Origin: CAIKMD01 sp963729935
GTDB lineage: Bacteria > Pseudomonadota > Alphaproteobacteria > ATCC43930 > CGMCC-115725
Direction: 5' to 3'
NCBI GenBank assembly: GCA_963729935.1
Contig: CAVSPW010000011.1
Coordinates: forward strand, 78,213 to 142,212
DNA length: 64,000 nt
How positions within the stretch are numbered: the first letter of the stretch is position 1; each line of letters begins with the position of its first letter. Below, one piece after another: positions 55,396 to 63,514 of this stretch. The position numbers and the translations under genes are program-made. Under the pieces are notes generated by a model that did not search any database, was not told the origin of the DNA, and saw only the letters and a program-made list of their open reading frames with translations.

Positions 55396-55425
55396 TTGAG
55401 CCCCAGCGCGGTTTGGGGGTATAGA
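55396..55425 (+). promoter_or_regulatory. Candidate phasin promoter
   Basis: TTGAGC at 55396-55401 and TATAGA at 55420-55425, spaced by 18 bases, resemble sigma-70 boxes. The phasin start follows 56 bases later. A TGC-N3-GCA dyad sits on each side. Confidence 0.45.
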
Positions 55426-55431
55426 TGATAT

Positions 55432-55440
55432 TGCACTGCA
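55432..55440. promoter_or_regulatory. TGC-N3-GCA site 2 near the phasin promoter
   Basis: TGC-ACT-GCA lies seven bases after the -10, where a bound repressor would block transcription. See site 1 at 55378. Confidence 0.35.
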
Positions 55441-55480
55441 CCATTTATCGGCGGGATTCCTGCCGCGAGGAGTTGAGAAA

Positions 55481-56023
55481 ATGGCCGCAAAAGCGAAGAA
55501 GCCGACCGCGCCCGGCTTGACCGTCGTGCCGCCCGCATCCCCGACCAAGCCCGCCGCTGCCGCCGCCGCCGCCATGCCCGGCTTCCCGGCCGCTTTCGCC
55601 TCGGCCTTCCCGGCCGCTTTCCCCGCGGGCTTCCCTGCCGCTTTCCCGACGCTGCCGCCCGGGCTCGATTATGACGGGCTCGCGAGTTTCGGGCGCGAGA
55701 ATATCGAGGCCGCGGTCAAGGCCAATGCCGCCTTGAGCGCCGGTATCGAGGCGATCGGCCAGGAAGTCATGGCCTGCGCACGCACCGCCTTGCAAAGCGC
55801 GACCGAGACCGCGCGCGGGCTCTTGGGCGCCAAGACCTTCGAGGATGTGGTGAGGCTCCAGACCGCTTTCGCCCAGCGCCATTTCGACGGGCTGATGGCC
55901 GAATCGGTGAAGCTCTCCGAGCTCGGCTGCTCGCTCGCCACCGGGGCCTTGGCGCCTTGGGAAGGCCGAGTCGAGGCGGTGATGGCGCAATTCGCGCCGC
56001 CAGAGGCCAAATCCGCCGCCTGA
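55481..56023 (+). CDS. Phasin family protein
   Basis: 180 residues; coats polyhydroxyalkanoate granules. The N-terminal ~60 residues are basic and then Pro/Ala/Phe-rich, with four FPAAF-type repeats (residues ~34-56). The C-terminal ~115 residues form the helical phasin domain (FGRENIEAAVKANAALSAGI, KTFEDVVRLQTAFAQRHFDG, and a last ALAPWEGRVEAVMAQF). ATG 55481 is preceded by GAGGAG. It has its own promoter and a strong terminator, so it is monocistronic. Confidence 0.9.
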   Translation: MAAKAKKPTAPGLTVVPPASPTKPAAAAAAAMPGFPAAFASAFPAAFPAGFPAAFPTLPPGLDYDGLASFGRENIEAAVKANAALSAGIEAIGQEVMACARTALQSATETARGLLGAKTFEDVVRLQTAFAQRHFDGLMAESVKLSELGCSLATGALAPWEGRVEAVMAQFAPPEAKSAA

Positions 56024-56049
56024 ACCGGGTCGTCCGCGCCTTGCCACGG

Positions 56050-56080
56050 AAAAGACCCGGCCGCGTCCGGGTCTTTTTTA
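56050..56080 (+). terminator. Strong intrinsic terminator after the phasin gene
   Basis: A perfect 11-bp stem, AAAAGACCCGG / CCGGGTCTTTT, with a 6-base loop (CCGCGT) and a T-run (TTTTTT). It lies 26 bases after the phasin stop. Stem and A/T symmetry suggest it may also act in the reverse direction. Confidence 0.9.
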
Positions 56081-56243
56081 TTGGCGTTAACCGAGGCGCG
56101 CTAGGCTTTGCTTCCGGCCTCGGCTTCGCGGGGGATCGATCGGAGAAAGGCCTTTGCCCCGGCCGCGCGCTAACCATATCATGGGTGGCGTGGCGGGAGT
56201 GGCGATCGGCGGACCGGTCGGGCGCGAAGAAGACGCGGGAGAG

Positions 56244-56573
56244 ATGAGCGATATCGAGAAGCGCAACGGCAACGAGGGACCCAATACCGGGGTCATCGTC
56301 AAGCCCAAGACGAGGACGAAAAAGCCCTCGATGTACAAGGTCTTGATGCTGAATGACGATTACACCCCGATGGAGTTCGTCGTGCACATTCTGGAGCGCT
56401 TCTTCAACAAGAACCGCGAAGAGGCGACGCGCATCATGATGCATGTCCACCGCCGCGGCGTGGGCGTCTGCGGGGTCTACACCTACGAGGTCGCCGAGAC
56501 CAAGGTGACCCAGGTGATGGATTTCGCCCGCCAGCATCAGCACCCGCTGCAATGCACCTTGGAGAAGGACTGA
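56244..56573 (+). CDS. clpS: ATP-dependent Clp protease adapter ClpS
   Basis: It delivers N-degron substrates to ClpA. The core is YKVLMLNDDYTPMEFVVHIL, with the NDDYTPMEFV motif that binds the N-terminal residue. HVHRRGVGVCGVYTYEVAET follows, contacting ClpA. The ATG at 56244 (MSDIEKRN) gives 109 residues and is preceded by GGGAGAG. An in-frame ATG at 56154 lacks a ribosome site and lies inside a non-conserved leader. It is upstream of clpA by 62 bases. Confidence 0.94.
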   Translation: MSDIEKRNGNEGPNTGVIVKPKTRTKKPSMYKVLMLNDDYTPMEFVVHILERFFNKNREEATRIMMHVHRRGVGVCGVYTYEVAETKVTQVMDFARQHQHPLQCTLEKD

Positions 56574-56635
56574 ACCGATCCGGAGCACCTTGACGCAACC
56601 ATCCCGTTGGAACCCATCGAAGGAAGCTGGTTTTC

Positions 56636-58993
56636 ATGCTGTCGCGTAACCTCGAAAAGACCCTCCACCGCGCGCTCGCCTATGCCAACGAGAGACGGCA
56701 TGAATACGCGACCTTGGAGCATCTGCTTCTCGCGCTGACCGAAGACCAGGATGCGATGGCGGTGCTGAAGGCCTGCACCGTCGACGTGGAAAAGCTGCGC
56801 CGCGACGTTCTCCATTACATCGACAACGAGCTCGGCAATCTGGTCTCGACCCATGTCGAGGACGCCAAGCCCACCGCGAGCTTTCAGCGCGTGCTTCAGC
56901 GCGCGGCGATCCACGTCCAATCCTCGGGCCGCGAGGAGGTGACCGGCGCCAACGTGCTGGTCGCGATGTTCGCCGAGCGCGAATCCAACGCGGTCTATTT
57001 CCTCCAGGATCAGGAGATGACCCGCTTCGACGCGGTCAATTACATCTCCCACGGCATCGCCAAGGCGCCCGGCCGCTCCGAGACGCGGCGCGTCCAGGGC
57101 AATGACGAGGAAGAGCGCGGCGAGAGCGGCGCGGGCGCCGGCGCCGGCAAGGCCAAGCGCGGCCATGACGCGCTCGACGCCTATTGCGTCAACCTCAACA
57201 AGAAGGCGCGCAACGGCAAGATCGACCCGCTGATCGGCCGCGAGATGGAGGTCGACCGCACGATCCAGATTCTCTGCCGGCGGTCGAAGAACAACCCGCT
57301 CTATGTCGGCGATCCCGGCGTCGGCAAGACCGCCATCGCGGAAGGCCTGGCGCGGCGCATCGTGCAGCGCGAAGTGCCCGAGGTGCTGCAGAACGCCACC
57401 ATCTATGCGCTCGACATGGGCTCGCTTCTGGCCGGCACGCGCTATCGCGGCGATTTCGAAGAGCGCTTGAAGGCGGTCTTGAGCGAGCTCGAGGCGATGC
57501 CGGGCAGCGTCCTCTTCATCGACGAGATCCACACCGTGATCGGCGCCGGCGCCACTTCGGGCGGCGCGATGGACGCATCCAACCTGCTCAAGCCCGCGCT
57601 CGCCAGCGGCAATATCCGCTGCATCGGCTCGACGACGTACAAGGAATACCGCAACTACTTCGAGAAGGACCGGGCGCTGGTCCGCCGCTTCCAGAAGATC
57701 GACGTCAACGAGCCCTCGGTCGAGGATGCGGTGAAGATCCTGCGCGGCTTGAAGCCCTATTACGAGCGCCACCACAAGGTGCGCTATACCGCCGAGGCCA
57801 TCCGCACCGCGGTGGAGCTGTCGCATCGCTATATCGGCGACCGCAAGCTGCCCGACAAGGCGATCGACGTGATCGACGAGGTCGGCGCGGCGCAGATGCT
57901 GCTGCCCGAGAACAAGCGCAGGAAGACCATCACCGCCAAGGAGGTCGAGGCGGTGGTGGCGACGATCGCGCGCATTCCGGCCAAGAGCGTCTCGCGCGAC
58001 GACAAGGAAGTGTTGAAGAACCTCGACCGCGATCTGAAGACCATGGTCTTCGGCCAGGACCCGGCGATCGAGATGCTGGTGGCGGCGATCAAGCTCGCCC
58101 GCGCCGGCCTGCGCGAGCAGGAAAAGCCGATCGGTTCCTATCTCTTCTCGGGGCCCACCGGCGTCGGCAAGACCGAGGTGGCGCGCCAATTGGCCCGCAC
58201 CCTCGGCATCGAGCTCACCCGCTTCGACATGTCGGAATATATGGAACGCCATACCGTGTCGCGTTTGATCGGCGCGCCCCCGGGCTATGTCGGCTTCGAC
58301 CAGGGCGGGCTCTTGACCGACGCGGTCGACCAGCATCCGCATTGCGTGCTGCTCTTGGACGAGATCGAGAAGGCGCATCCCGATCTCTTCAACATCCTGT
58401 TGCAGGTGATGGATTACGGCAAGCTGACCGATCACAACGGCAAGAACGTCGATTTCCGCAACGTGATCCTCATCATGACGACCAATGCCGGCGCCGCGGA
58501 CATGGCCAAGCCCGCGATCGGCTTCGGCTCGGATGTGCGCACCGGCGACGATCACGAGGCGATCAACCGGATGTTCACGCCCGAGTTCCGCAACCGGCTC
58601 GACGCGATCATCTCGTTCTCGGCCTTGACGCCGCAGACGATCGGCCGCGTCGTCGACAAGTTCATCCTGCAATTGGAAGAACAGCTCGCCGACCGCAACG
58701 TGACGATCGAGTTGGACGACGAGGCGCGCAAATGGCTCGGCGTCAAAGGCTACGACAAGCTCTTCGGCGCGCGGCCCCTGGGCCGCGTCATCCAGGAGCA
58801 GGTGAAGAAGCCCCTGGCCGAGGAGCTCTTGTTCGGCAAGCTCGTCAAGGGCGGGGTGGTCAAGGTTTCGGTCGACAAGGAGGCCGACAAATTGGCCTTC
58901 GTCTTCGAGGAAGCCGCCGGCCCGGCGCGCACCGCCAAGCCCGAAACCCCCGAGGAACCCGAAGCGCCCAAGGAGCCGGTCTACGTCGAGTAG
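56636..58993 (+). CDS. clpA: ATP-dependent Clp protease ATP-binding subunit ClpA
   Basis: AAA+ unfoldase with two ATPase modules. The N-terminal domain (LEKTLHRALAYANERRHEY) binds ClpS. D1 Walker A is VGDPGVGKTAIAEGLA and D2 is FSGPTGVGKTEVARQLA. The D2 Walker B region is CVLLLDEIEKAHPDLFNI, and an IGF-type loop (KPAIGFGSDVRTG) docks with ClpP. 785 residues. The C-terminal tail is Pro/Glu-rich. ClpS and ClpA form an operon. Confidence 0.95.
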   Translation: MLSRNLEKTLHRALAYANERRHEYATLEHLLLALTEDQDAMAVLKACTVDVEKLRRDVLHYIDNELGNLVSTHVEDAKPTASFQRVLQRAAIHVQSSGREEVTGANVLVAMFAERESNAVYFLQDQEMTRFDAVNYISHGIAKAPGRSETRRVQGNDEEERGESGAGAGAGKAKRGHDALDAYCVNLNKKARNGKIDPLIGREMEVDRTIQILCRRSKNNPLYVGDPGVGKTAIAEGLARRIVQREVPEVLQNATIYALDMGSLLAGTRYRGDFEERLKAVLSELEAMPGSVLFIDEIHTVIGAGATSGGAMDASNLLKPALASGNIRCIGSTTYKEYRNYFEKDRALVRRFQKIDVNEPSVEDAVKILRGLKPYYERHHKVRYTAEAIRTAVELSHRYIGDRKLPDKAIDVIDEVGAAQMLLPENKRRKTITAKEVEAVVATIARIPAKSVSRDDKEVLKNLDRDLKTMVFGQDPAIEMLVAAIKLARAGLREQEKPIGSYLFSGPTGVGKTEVARQLARTLGIELTRFDMSEYMERHTVSRLIGAPPGYVGFDQGGLLTDAVDQHPHCVLLLDEIEKAHPDLFNILLQVMDYGKLTDHNGKNVDFRNVILIMTTNAGAADMAKPAIGFGSDVRTGDDHEAINRMFTPEFRNRLDAIISFSALTPQTIGRVVDKFILQLEEQLADRNVTIELDDEARKWLGVKGYDKLFGARPLGRVIQEQVKKPLAEELLFGKLVKGGVVKVSVDKEADKLAFVFEEAAGPARTAKPETPEEPEAPKEPVYVE

Positions 58994-59040
58994 GGGCGCA
59001 GGACGACAGCGCTGATCCGAGTGGATCGGTCTGCTTCTTT

Positions 59041-59100
59041 CGTCACCCGCGGGCTTGACCCGCGGGTCCATGGATTGCCGGGTCAAGCCCGGCAATGACG
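59041..59100. repeat. Intergenic palindromic repeat, type 1
   Basis: Two adjoining hairpins: ACCCGCGG / CCGCGGGT (59045-59067) and ATTGCCGGG / CCCGGCAAT (59074-59096), joined by TCCATGG. The two halves carry GGGCTTGACCC and GGGTCAAGCCC, which are complementary to each other. The format (GTCA...TTGACC...CCATGGATTGCCGGGTC) is a common mobile-like intergenic repeat in alphaproteobacteria. It follows clpA by about 50 bases and could also act as a barrier to exonucleases. Confidence 0.75.
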
Positions 59101-59157
59101 ATGCGGAAATGAGCTGGTCCGGTTGGATTTTGCTGTAGAGAGATAGCTGCCGGCAGA

Positions 59158-59181
59158 AAGGCCGCTCGGGGCGGCCTTTTT
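59158..59181 (+). terminator. Intrinsic terminator
   Basis: Perfect 8-bp stem AAGGCCGC / GCGGCCTT with a TCGGG loop, ending in TTTTT. It lies about 165 bases downstream of clpA, after the first repeat. A near-copy of the same element is found at 61181-61207. Confidence 0.75.
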
Positions 59182-59200
59182 GTCGTCCGGCTCTTTGCCG

Positions 59201-59281
59201 TCATTGCGAGCGAAGCGAAGCAATCCAGAGCTTCCGCCTGGTTTTGGATTGCTTCGTCGGCCTTTGGCCTCCTCGCAATGA
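59201..59281. repeat. Intergenic palindromic repeat, type 2
   Basis: Nested inverted repeats: CATTGCGAG (59202-59210) with CTCGCAATG (59272-59280), and GCAATCCA (59220-59227) with TGGATTGC (59245-59252). The CGAAGC steps in between also pair. The opening TCATTGCGAGCGAAGCGAAG is a widespread bacterial repeat start. It is a different family from the first one. Confidence 0.75.
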
Positions 59282-59320
59282 CGACGCGCCTTTGACGCCG
59301 ATGCCCTGAGCAATCTCCCT

Positions 59321-59359
59321 CGTCCTGAGGAGCGCCCCTAGGGCGCGTCTCGAAGGACG
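59321..59359. repeat. Intergenic palindromic repeat, type 3
   Basis: CGTCCT (59321) pairs with AGGACG (59354-59359); an inner stem GCGCCC / GGGCGC (59332-59337, 59341-59346) has a 3-base loop. The sequence CGTCCTGAGGAGCGCCCC followed by CTCGAAGGACG is another common alphaproteobacterial repeat. It lies 75 bases before the next gene. Confidence 0.7.
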
Positions 59360-59434
59360 CTCGGCGCTCCTGCAGCGCTGGCGGCCTTTTTGTTGGCGCC
59401 CGGAATCGCTTAAGCTTCGCCGGGGCGGAACCCG

Positions 59435-60325
59435 ATGGGGGGCGACATGGCGCAGACGGATCTCGATCAGAAGCTCGGCGAGATCGAGCGCAAGCTCGGC
59501 ACGCTCAAGACCGAGATCGAAAGCTCGACCGACGACAAGATCAGGAAATCGCGCGACGCGATCATCGCCGTGGCCACGGCCGGGGCGGAGGCCATCGTCG
59601 CGGCGGCGAAGGACGCGAGCGCCAAATCGGCGAGGCTTTCGGTCAAAGGCTTTCTCGCCGGGGTGCTCTATGCGCTGGGCGGCGTGATGGCGGCGACCAC
59701 CGCGATCACCGCGGCGCTGCTCTCGGCGCTCCTCGCCACCGGCTCGGGCAATTCGGCCGCGGCGGATCCGGTGCGCTGGGTCGCGGTGCATTTCCTCCAT
59801 GCGAGCTATGGCGCGATCCTGCGCGAGATGGCGACGCTGTTGATCGCGGGAACGGTGATCGCGCTCGTCATCCAGGCGCTGCGCTTCGTCGCGTCGATCA
59901 TGCCGGATTCCGGCTCATGGATCGCGGCGCAGTTGCTGTGCGCCGTTGCCGCCATCGTCGCGGCGCTGTGGCCGGTGATCGGCTTCGGCTATCCGGCGGC
60001 CCGGGAAGCGGCCTGCGCCGGCGCGGTGGAGGCGCAGGCGAGCGCGGCGCTTTTGAAGGATCTGGCGCCGGTCGCGGCGCCGGCCGAGCGGCGGCGCATC
60101 GTCGCGACGGCGCGGCTCGCGATGTCGCCGCGCATGTCGTGGCTCATCGGCGGATGCGGCGATCAGATCGCGCGCTGGCAGCTGAGCCAAGCCTCGCTGC
60201 CTCCCGTGCCGGAAGCGGCGGGCGACGGCGCGGCCGCGCCGGCGCCGGCAAAGGGCGCGGCATCGCCGCCGCAAGCGGCGCCGGGCGAGGGCGCGGCATC
60301 GCCCGCGAAGCCGGGCGGGAAGTAA
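59435..60325 (+). CDS. Hypothetical membrane protein with coiled-coil N-terminus
   Basis: 296 residues. The N-terminus (LDQKLGEIERKLGTLKTEIE) has a heptad pattern, followed by an Ala-rich helix (AIIAVATAGAEAIVAAAKDA). Two to four hydrophobic helices then follow, including LYALGGVMAATTAITAALLS and AQLLCAVAAIVAALWPVIGF. The tail is Ala/Pro/Gly-rich (GAAAPAPAKGAASPPQAAPG). I recognise no family. The start is ATG 59435 or 59447 (MAQTDLDQ). It lies alone between the repeats and a DUF1059 gene. Confidence 0.6.
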   Translation: MGGDMAQTDLDQKLGEIERKLGTLKTEIESSTDDKIRKSRDAIIAVATAGAEAIVAAAKDASAKSARLSVKGFLAGVLYALGGVMAATTAITAALLSALLATGSGNSAAADPVRWVAVHFLHASYGAILREMATLLIAGTVIALVIQALRFVASIMPDSGSWIAAQLLCAVAAIVAALWPVIGFGYPAAREAACAGAVEAQASAALLKDLAPVAAPAERRRIVATARLAMSPRMSWLIGGCGDQIARWQLSQASLPPVPEAAGDGAAAPAPAKGAASPPQAAPGEGAASPAKPGGK

Positions 60326-60470
60326 GACGAGAAGATCGGCCGTCGCTCGCGCTCAGCCGCGGGACGGTTGGCGTCCGGCGAGCGGCCGGCTCATGACTCG
60401 GATTTCGTCCCGTGATAGGATGTCGCGTTCCTTGGAAAGCAAAAAAAGGGTCTTTCTGGAGGAGGCAAGA

Positions 60471-60659
60471 ATGGCAAGAATGCAGATCGACTGTCGGCAA
60501 TATCCGAGCGAGAAGAACTGCACCGTATCGATCGCCGCCGATAGCCAGAGCGAACTGCTCGACGCGGCGGCGCAGCACGCGGTCGCCGTTCACGGTCACA
60601 AGGACACGCCGGAGCTGCGCGCTCAATTGGCGAAGATGTTCAAGCCGCAGACCGCTTAG
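60471..60659 (+). CDS. DUF1059 family small protein
   Basis: 62 residues. The pattern QIDCRQYPSEKNCTVSIAAD and QHAVAVHGHKDTPELRAQL match the DUF1059 family, a small alpha/beta protein of unknown function found in many bacteria. Two cysteines (DC and NC) are present. A GGAGGAGG at 60458-60465 identifies the ATG at 60471 rather than earlier ones. It is followed 130 bases later by the ABM-like gene. Confidence 0.8.
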   Translation: MARMQIDCRQYPSEKNCTVSIAADSQSELLDAAAQHAVAVHGHKDTPELRAQLAKMFKPQTA

Positions 60660-60789
60660 CGTTTCGTCCGCGCGCGGAGCGGGTCGACGCGCCGGCGGCG
60701 CGGCTTCGCAGCCTCGTGCCGGCGCCGAGTGCCATCGCCGTGCCCAATACATCGCCGCGACGCATCGTTTGCAACAGGGAGGGGGTTCG

Positions 60790-61086
60790 ATGACCGCATT
60801 CAACGCCGTACGTTTCCGGGTGAAGCCCGGCCGCGAACAGGAGTTCCTCGACGCGCACAAGAAGATCGCCGGCGATTGGCCAGGCCTCAGGCACGTCAAC
60901 CTCATCAAGACCGGCGAGCGAAGCTATTGCATCATCGCCGAATGGGCCGATATGGACGCGCTCGCCAAGGCGCGCACGAACATGATCGCCACGCTCGATT
61001 CGATGCGCGATACGCTCGAAGATCTGGGCGGCGGCCTCGGCGTGACCGATCCGGTCTCGGGCCCGGTGGTGCTGGCGCTGAAATAG
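60790..61086 (+). CDS. Antibiotic biosynthesis monooxygenase (ABM)-like protein
   Basis: 98 residues with a ferredoxin-like dimeric alpha/beta-barrel pattern: FNAVRFRVKPGREQEFLDAH, LRHVNLIKTGERSYCIIAEW and a final VSGPVVLALK. ABM-domain proteins include quinone/heme monooxygenases and many of unknown function. GGGAGGGGG just before the ATG marks the start. It is followed by a terminator-like hairpin. Confidence 0.75.
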   Translation: MTAFNAVRFRVKPGREQEFLDAHKKIAGDWPGLRHVNLIKTGERSYCIIAEWADMDALAKARTNMIATLDSMRDTLEDLGGGLGVTDPVSGPVVLALK

Positions 61087-61180
61087 CACGGTCCGCCGAT
61101 CGGCCAGCCGCGGAGGCGCGGCGCCCGCGCCGATGATCGTGCCGGTCATCCTTCGGCAGGGACGGTCGCGGCCGGCAGAA

Positions 61181-61207
61181 GGGCCGCTCGGGGGAGCGGC
61201 CTCTTGT
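61181..61207 (+). terminator. Terminator-like hairpin after the ABM gene
   Basis: Stem GGCCGCTC / GAGCGGCC (8 bp) with a GGGG loop, followed by TCTTGTTG. It resembles the terminator at 59158 including the preceding GCCGGCAGAA. It ends the DUF1059-ABM unit. Confidence 0.6.
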
Positions 61208-61282
61208 TGCGCTGTGGTCATTGCTAGCAGCGCGCAGCCGAGCGCGGTCGCGCGTGCGACTTAGGGAAGCCCGAAAGCGTGG

Positions 61283-61313
61283 TTGACACGCACAACCATT
61301 CATGGTGTTGTGC
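61283..61313 (+). promoter_or_regulatory. Orphan -35 box with palindrome
   Basis: TTGACA (61283-61288) is directly followed by a 7-bp inverted repeat GCACAAC / GTTGTGC (61290-61313, 10-base gap). No convincing -10 follows at 16-18 bases, and no gene starts before the IS66 end. It could have controlled a gene that the insertion displaced. Confidence 0.35.
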
Positions 61314-61542
61314 ATCGATAGGATAGCGGGATCGGGGGAGGCATTCGGTTCGGCGCAAGACATCGCTGCTCGCATAGGCGCTGGGTTTGGTGCGGGTGCT
61401 ATTGTCGCCCGCCCTCGCCCACGATAAGGCTGACATCGCAAAGATATTCGCCCGAAAGATCTCTTACCCCTCGGTGCGCCACAGGCGATGACTGATGCGG
61501 GCAGGGAAAATTTCCGACAATCGAAAAACGGGGGGAAATAAG

Positions 61543-61564
61543 GTAAGCGTCGTCCTCAAGCCAC
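61543..61564 (+). repeat. IS66 left terminal inverted repeat
   Basis: GTAAGCGTCGTCCTC followed by AAGCCAC. It aligns with the right end for the first seven bases and again at the inner GCCAC. Confidence 0.8.
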
Positions 61565-63088
61565 GTTTCTAAGGACTGGCGTCGGGGCATATGCCCAGGG
61601 CAGGAGTTCGTCGATGCGGTTTTGCGGATGTCCGTTGACGATGCGGGTGATGACGTCGGCGAGATAAGCTTGGGGATCGAGGGCGTTCAGCTTGCAGGTC
61701 TCGATCAGCGAGGCGATGGTGGCCCAGTGTTCTGCGCCACCATCAGAGCCGGCGAAGAGTGCGTTCTTGCGTGTTAGAGCCAAAGGCCTGATTGCCCGCT
61801 CGACGACGTTGTTATCGATCTCGACACGACCGTCATCGAGGAACAGGCACAACCCATCCCATCGCGAGAGGGCATAGCGGATCGCCTCGGCGAGCTTTGT
61901 CTTCTGGCTGATCAGCGCGAGCTTCTCGCGCAGCCAAGGCTCGAATGCCGCGAGCAGAGGGCGGGTGCGCTGCTGACGGATGGCGCGGCGGTCCTCGGCG
62001 GATTGGCCGCGGATGTCGCTCTCGATCTGATAGATCGCGGCGATGCGCGCCAGCGCCTCGGTGGCGATCGGCGCCGGACCCGATTGGGCGAGCTCGTAGA
62101 AACGGCGACGCACATGGCTCCAGCAGAAGGCGAGCTGTACCGCATTCCGCCGGGCCAGCACCTTGTAGCCGCCGTAGCCGTCGACCTGCAGCACGCCGCC
62201 AAAGCCGGCGAGATGGGCGATCGGCCGCTCGGCCTTGCGGTCAGGTGCATAGAGGTAGACCACACCCGGCGGATCGCTGCCGCCCCATGGTCGATCGTCC
62301 CGCACATAGGCGAAGAGCTGCCCGGTCTTGGTTCGCCCGCGTCCGGGATCGAGCACGGGTGCGGTGGTCTCGTCGGCAAAGAGCTTGGGTGACGCTTTCA
62401 ATCGCTCGAACAGGCGTTCCTGGATCGGCCGTAACAGGAAGGCTGCGCGCCCGACCCAATCAGCCAGGGTCGAGCGGTCCAGACTGGCGCCCTGCCAACC
62501 GTAGATCTGCGCCTGCCGATAGAGCGGAAGGTGATCGGCGAACTTGGAGACCAGGACCTGGGCGACCGTTGCTTCGGTGGGCAGGCCGCCCTCGATCAGC
62601 CGCGCCGGGGCCGGCGCCTGGACCATGACGTCCTGGCAAACGCGACACCCATACTTCGGACGCCGCACCACCAGCACGCGGAACTGGGCCGGCACGATGT
62701 CGAGGCGTTCGGCGACGTCTTCGCCGATGCGATGAAGCGTGCCCGAGCAGCACGGGCATATCGTGCTCGCAACGTCGACCACCGTCTCGATCCGCGGCAG
62801 ATGGGCCGGCAGCGCGCCGCGGTTGACGCGGCGCTTGGCAGCGCGCGCTTTCCGCTCGGTCGGAATCTTCTCTTCGGTCCCGGCATGGCCGGCGGCTTCG
62901 ACCTGTTCCGCCTCCTCGAGAGCGAGCTGCAGCTGATCCTCGGGCAGGCTTTCGGCACGGCGTCCGAAGCGGTGACGTTGGAGTTCCTTGATGATCTGGC
63001 GCAACCGATCGCTCTCGGCACGCTCGGCCAGCAGCATCGCCTTGAGCTGGTTGGCATCGTCCGGCAGGGCTTCGTTGGGCTTCGTCAC
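61556..63088 (-). CDS. tnpC: IS66 transposase TnpC (DDE)
   Basis: 510 residues. The N-terminal coiled/leucine-zipper segment (LKAMLLAERAESDRLRQIIK) is followed by a zinc finger (ICPCCSGTLHRIGEDVAERL with KYGCRVCQD). The DDE domain has LFADETTAPVLDPGRG, LQVDGYGGYKVLA and the catalytic glutamate in NNVVERAIRPLAL. The GTG at 63088 is used. It is intact, so the element may be transpositionally competent if its ends are complete. Confidence 0.94.
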   Translation of the reverse strand: MTKPNEALPDDANQLKAMLLAERAESDRLRQIIKELQRHRFGRRAESLPEDQLQLALEEAEQVEAAGHAGTEEKIPTERKARAAKRRVNRGALPAHLPRIETVVDVASTICPCCSGTLHRIGEDVAERLDIVPAQFRVLVVRRPKYGCRVCQDVMVQAPAPARLIEGGLPTEATVAQVLVSKFADHLPLYRQAQIYGWQGASLDRSTLADWVGRAAFLLRPIQERLFERLKASPKLFADETTAPVLDPGRGRTKTGQLFAYVRDDRPWGGSDPPGVVYLYAPDRKAERPIAHLAGFGGVLQVDGYGGYKVLARRNAVQLAFCWSHVRRRFYELAQSGPAPIATEALARIAAIYQIESDIRGQSAEDRRAIRQQRTRPLLAAFEPWLREKLALISQKTKLAEAIRYALSRWDGLCLFLDDGRVEIDNNVVERAIRPLALTRKNALFAGSDGGAEHWATIASLIETCKLNALDPQAYLADVITRIVNGHPQNRIDELLPWAYAPTPVLRNVA

Positions 63089-63157
63089 GCAGCAATGGAA
63101 TCATAATCGCCGAGAACTTGCGACCGTTTTAACGAGGGTTGCGAGCGCCTTCTTCGA

Positions 63158-63514
63158 TCAGCTCGGCGCTGCCGGCACGACAGTCCGCTCCGGCTCATGA
63201 ACGCGCCGCCAATCGAGACCTTCGAACAACGCCGAGAACTGGGCCGCGCTCAGCCGCATCACACCATCATGAACCTTCGGCCAACGGAACTCGCTGCCCT
63301 CCAGTCGCTTCGCGACCAGCACTACGCCGGTGCCGTCCCAGAAGATCAACTTGATCCGGTCGGCCCGCTTCGCCCGAAAAACATAGACGACGCCGCAGAA
63401 CGGATCGTCCTGGATGACCTCCCGTACCAGCGCAGCCAAACCTTCGGCGCCTTTGCGGAAGTCCACCGGCTTCGTTGCCACCATCACCCGGACCGCGCTG
63501 CTCGGCCCGATCAT
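63158..63514 (-). CDS. tnpB: IS66 family accessory protein TnpB (Orf2)
   Basis: 118 residues with the family pattern VMVATKPVDFRKGAEGLAAL, DPFCGVVYVFRAKRADRIKL, IFWDGTGVVLVAKRLEGSEF. It is required for IS66 transposition together with TnpA and TnpC. The start overlaps the tnpA stop by four bases (ATGA). Confidence 0.93.
   Translation of the reverse strand: MIGPSSAVRVMVATKPVDFRKGAEGLAALVREVIQDDPFCGVVYVFRAKRADRIKLIFWDGTGVVLVAKRLEGSEFRWPKVHDGVMRLSAAQFSALFEGLDWRRVHEPERTVVPAAPS

Larger units (their letters stand above)
58994..59434. other. Repeat-bearing intergenic region between clpA and the membrane protein gene
   Basis: Contains three different palindromic repeats and one terminator, and no gene. 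Only the short stretch just before 59435 can contain the promoter of the following gene. Confidence 0.8.
61087..61542. other. Intergenic region left of the IS66 element
   Basis: 456 bases without a confident gene. It contains a terminator hairpin (61181-61207) and a TTGACA box followed by a palindrome (61283-61313). A 41-codon frame begins at 61302 (MVLCIDRIAGSGEAFGSA) and ends at 61426, but has no ribosome site and is not called. The IS66 element begins at 61543. Confidence 0.6.

Noticed and set aside
61302..61426. 41-codon frame left of the IS66 element
   Set aside because: No ribosome binding site, no recognisable domain, and it overlaps the palindrome of the orphan promoter.
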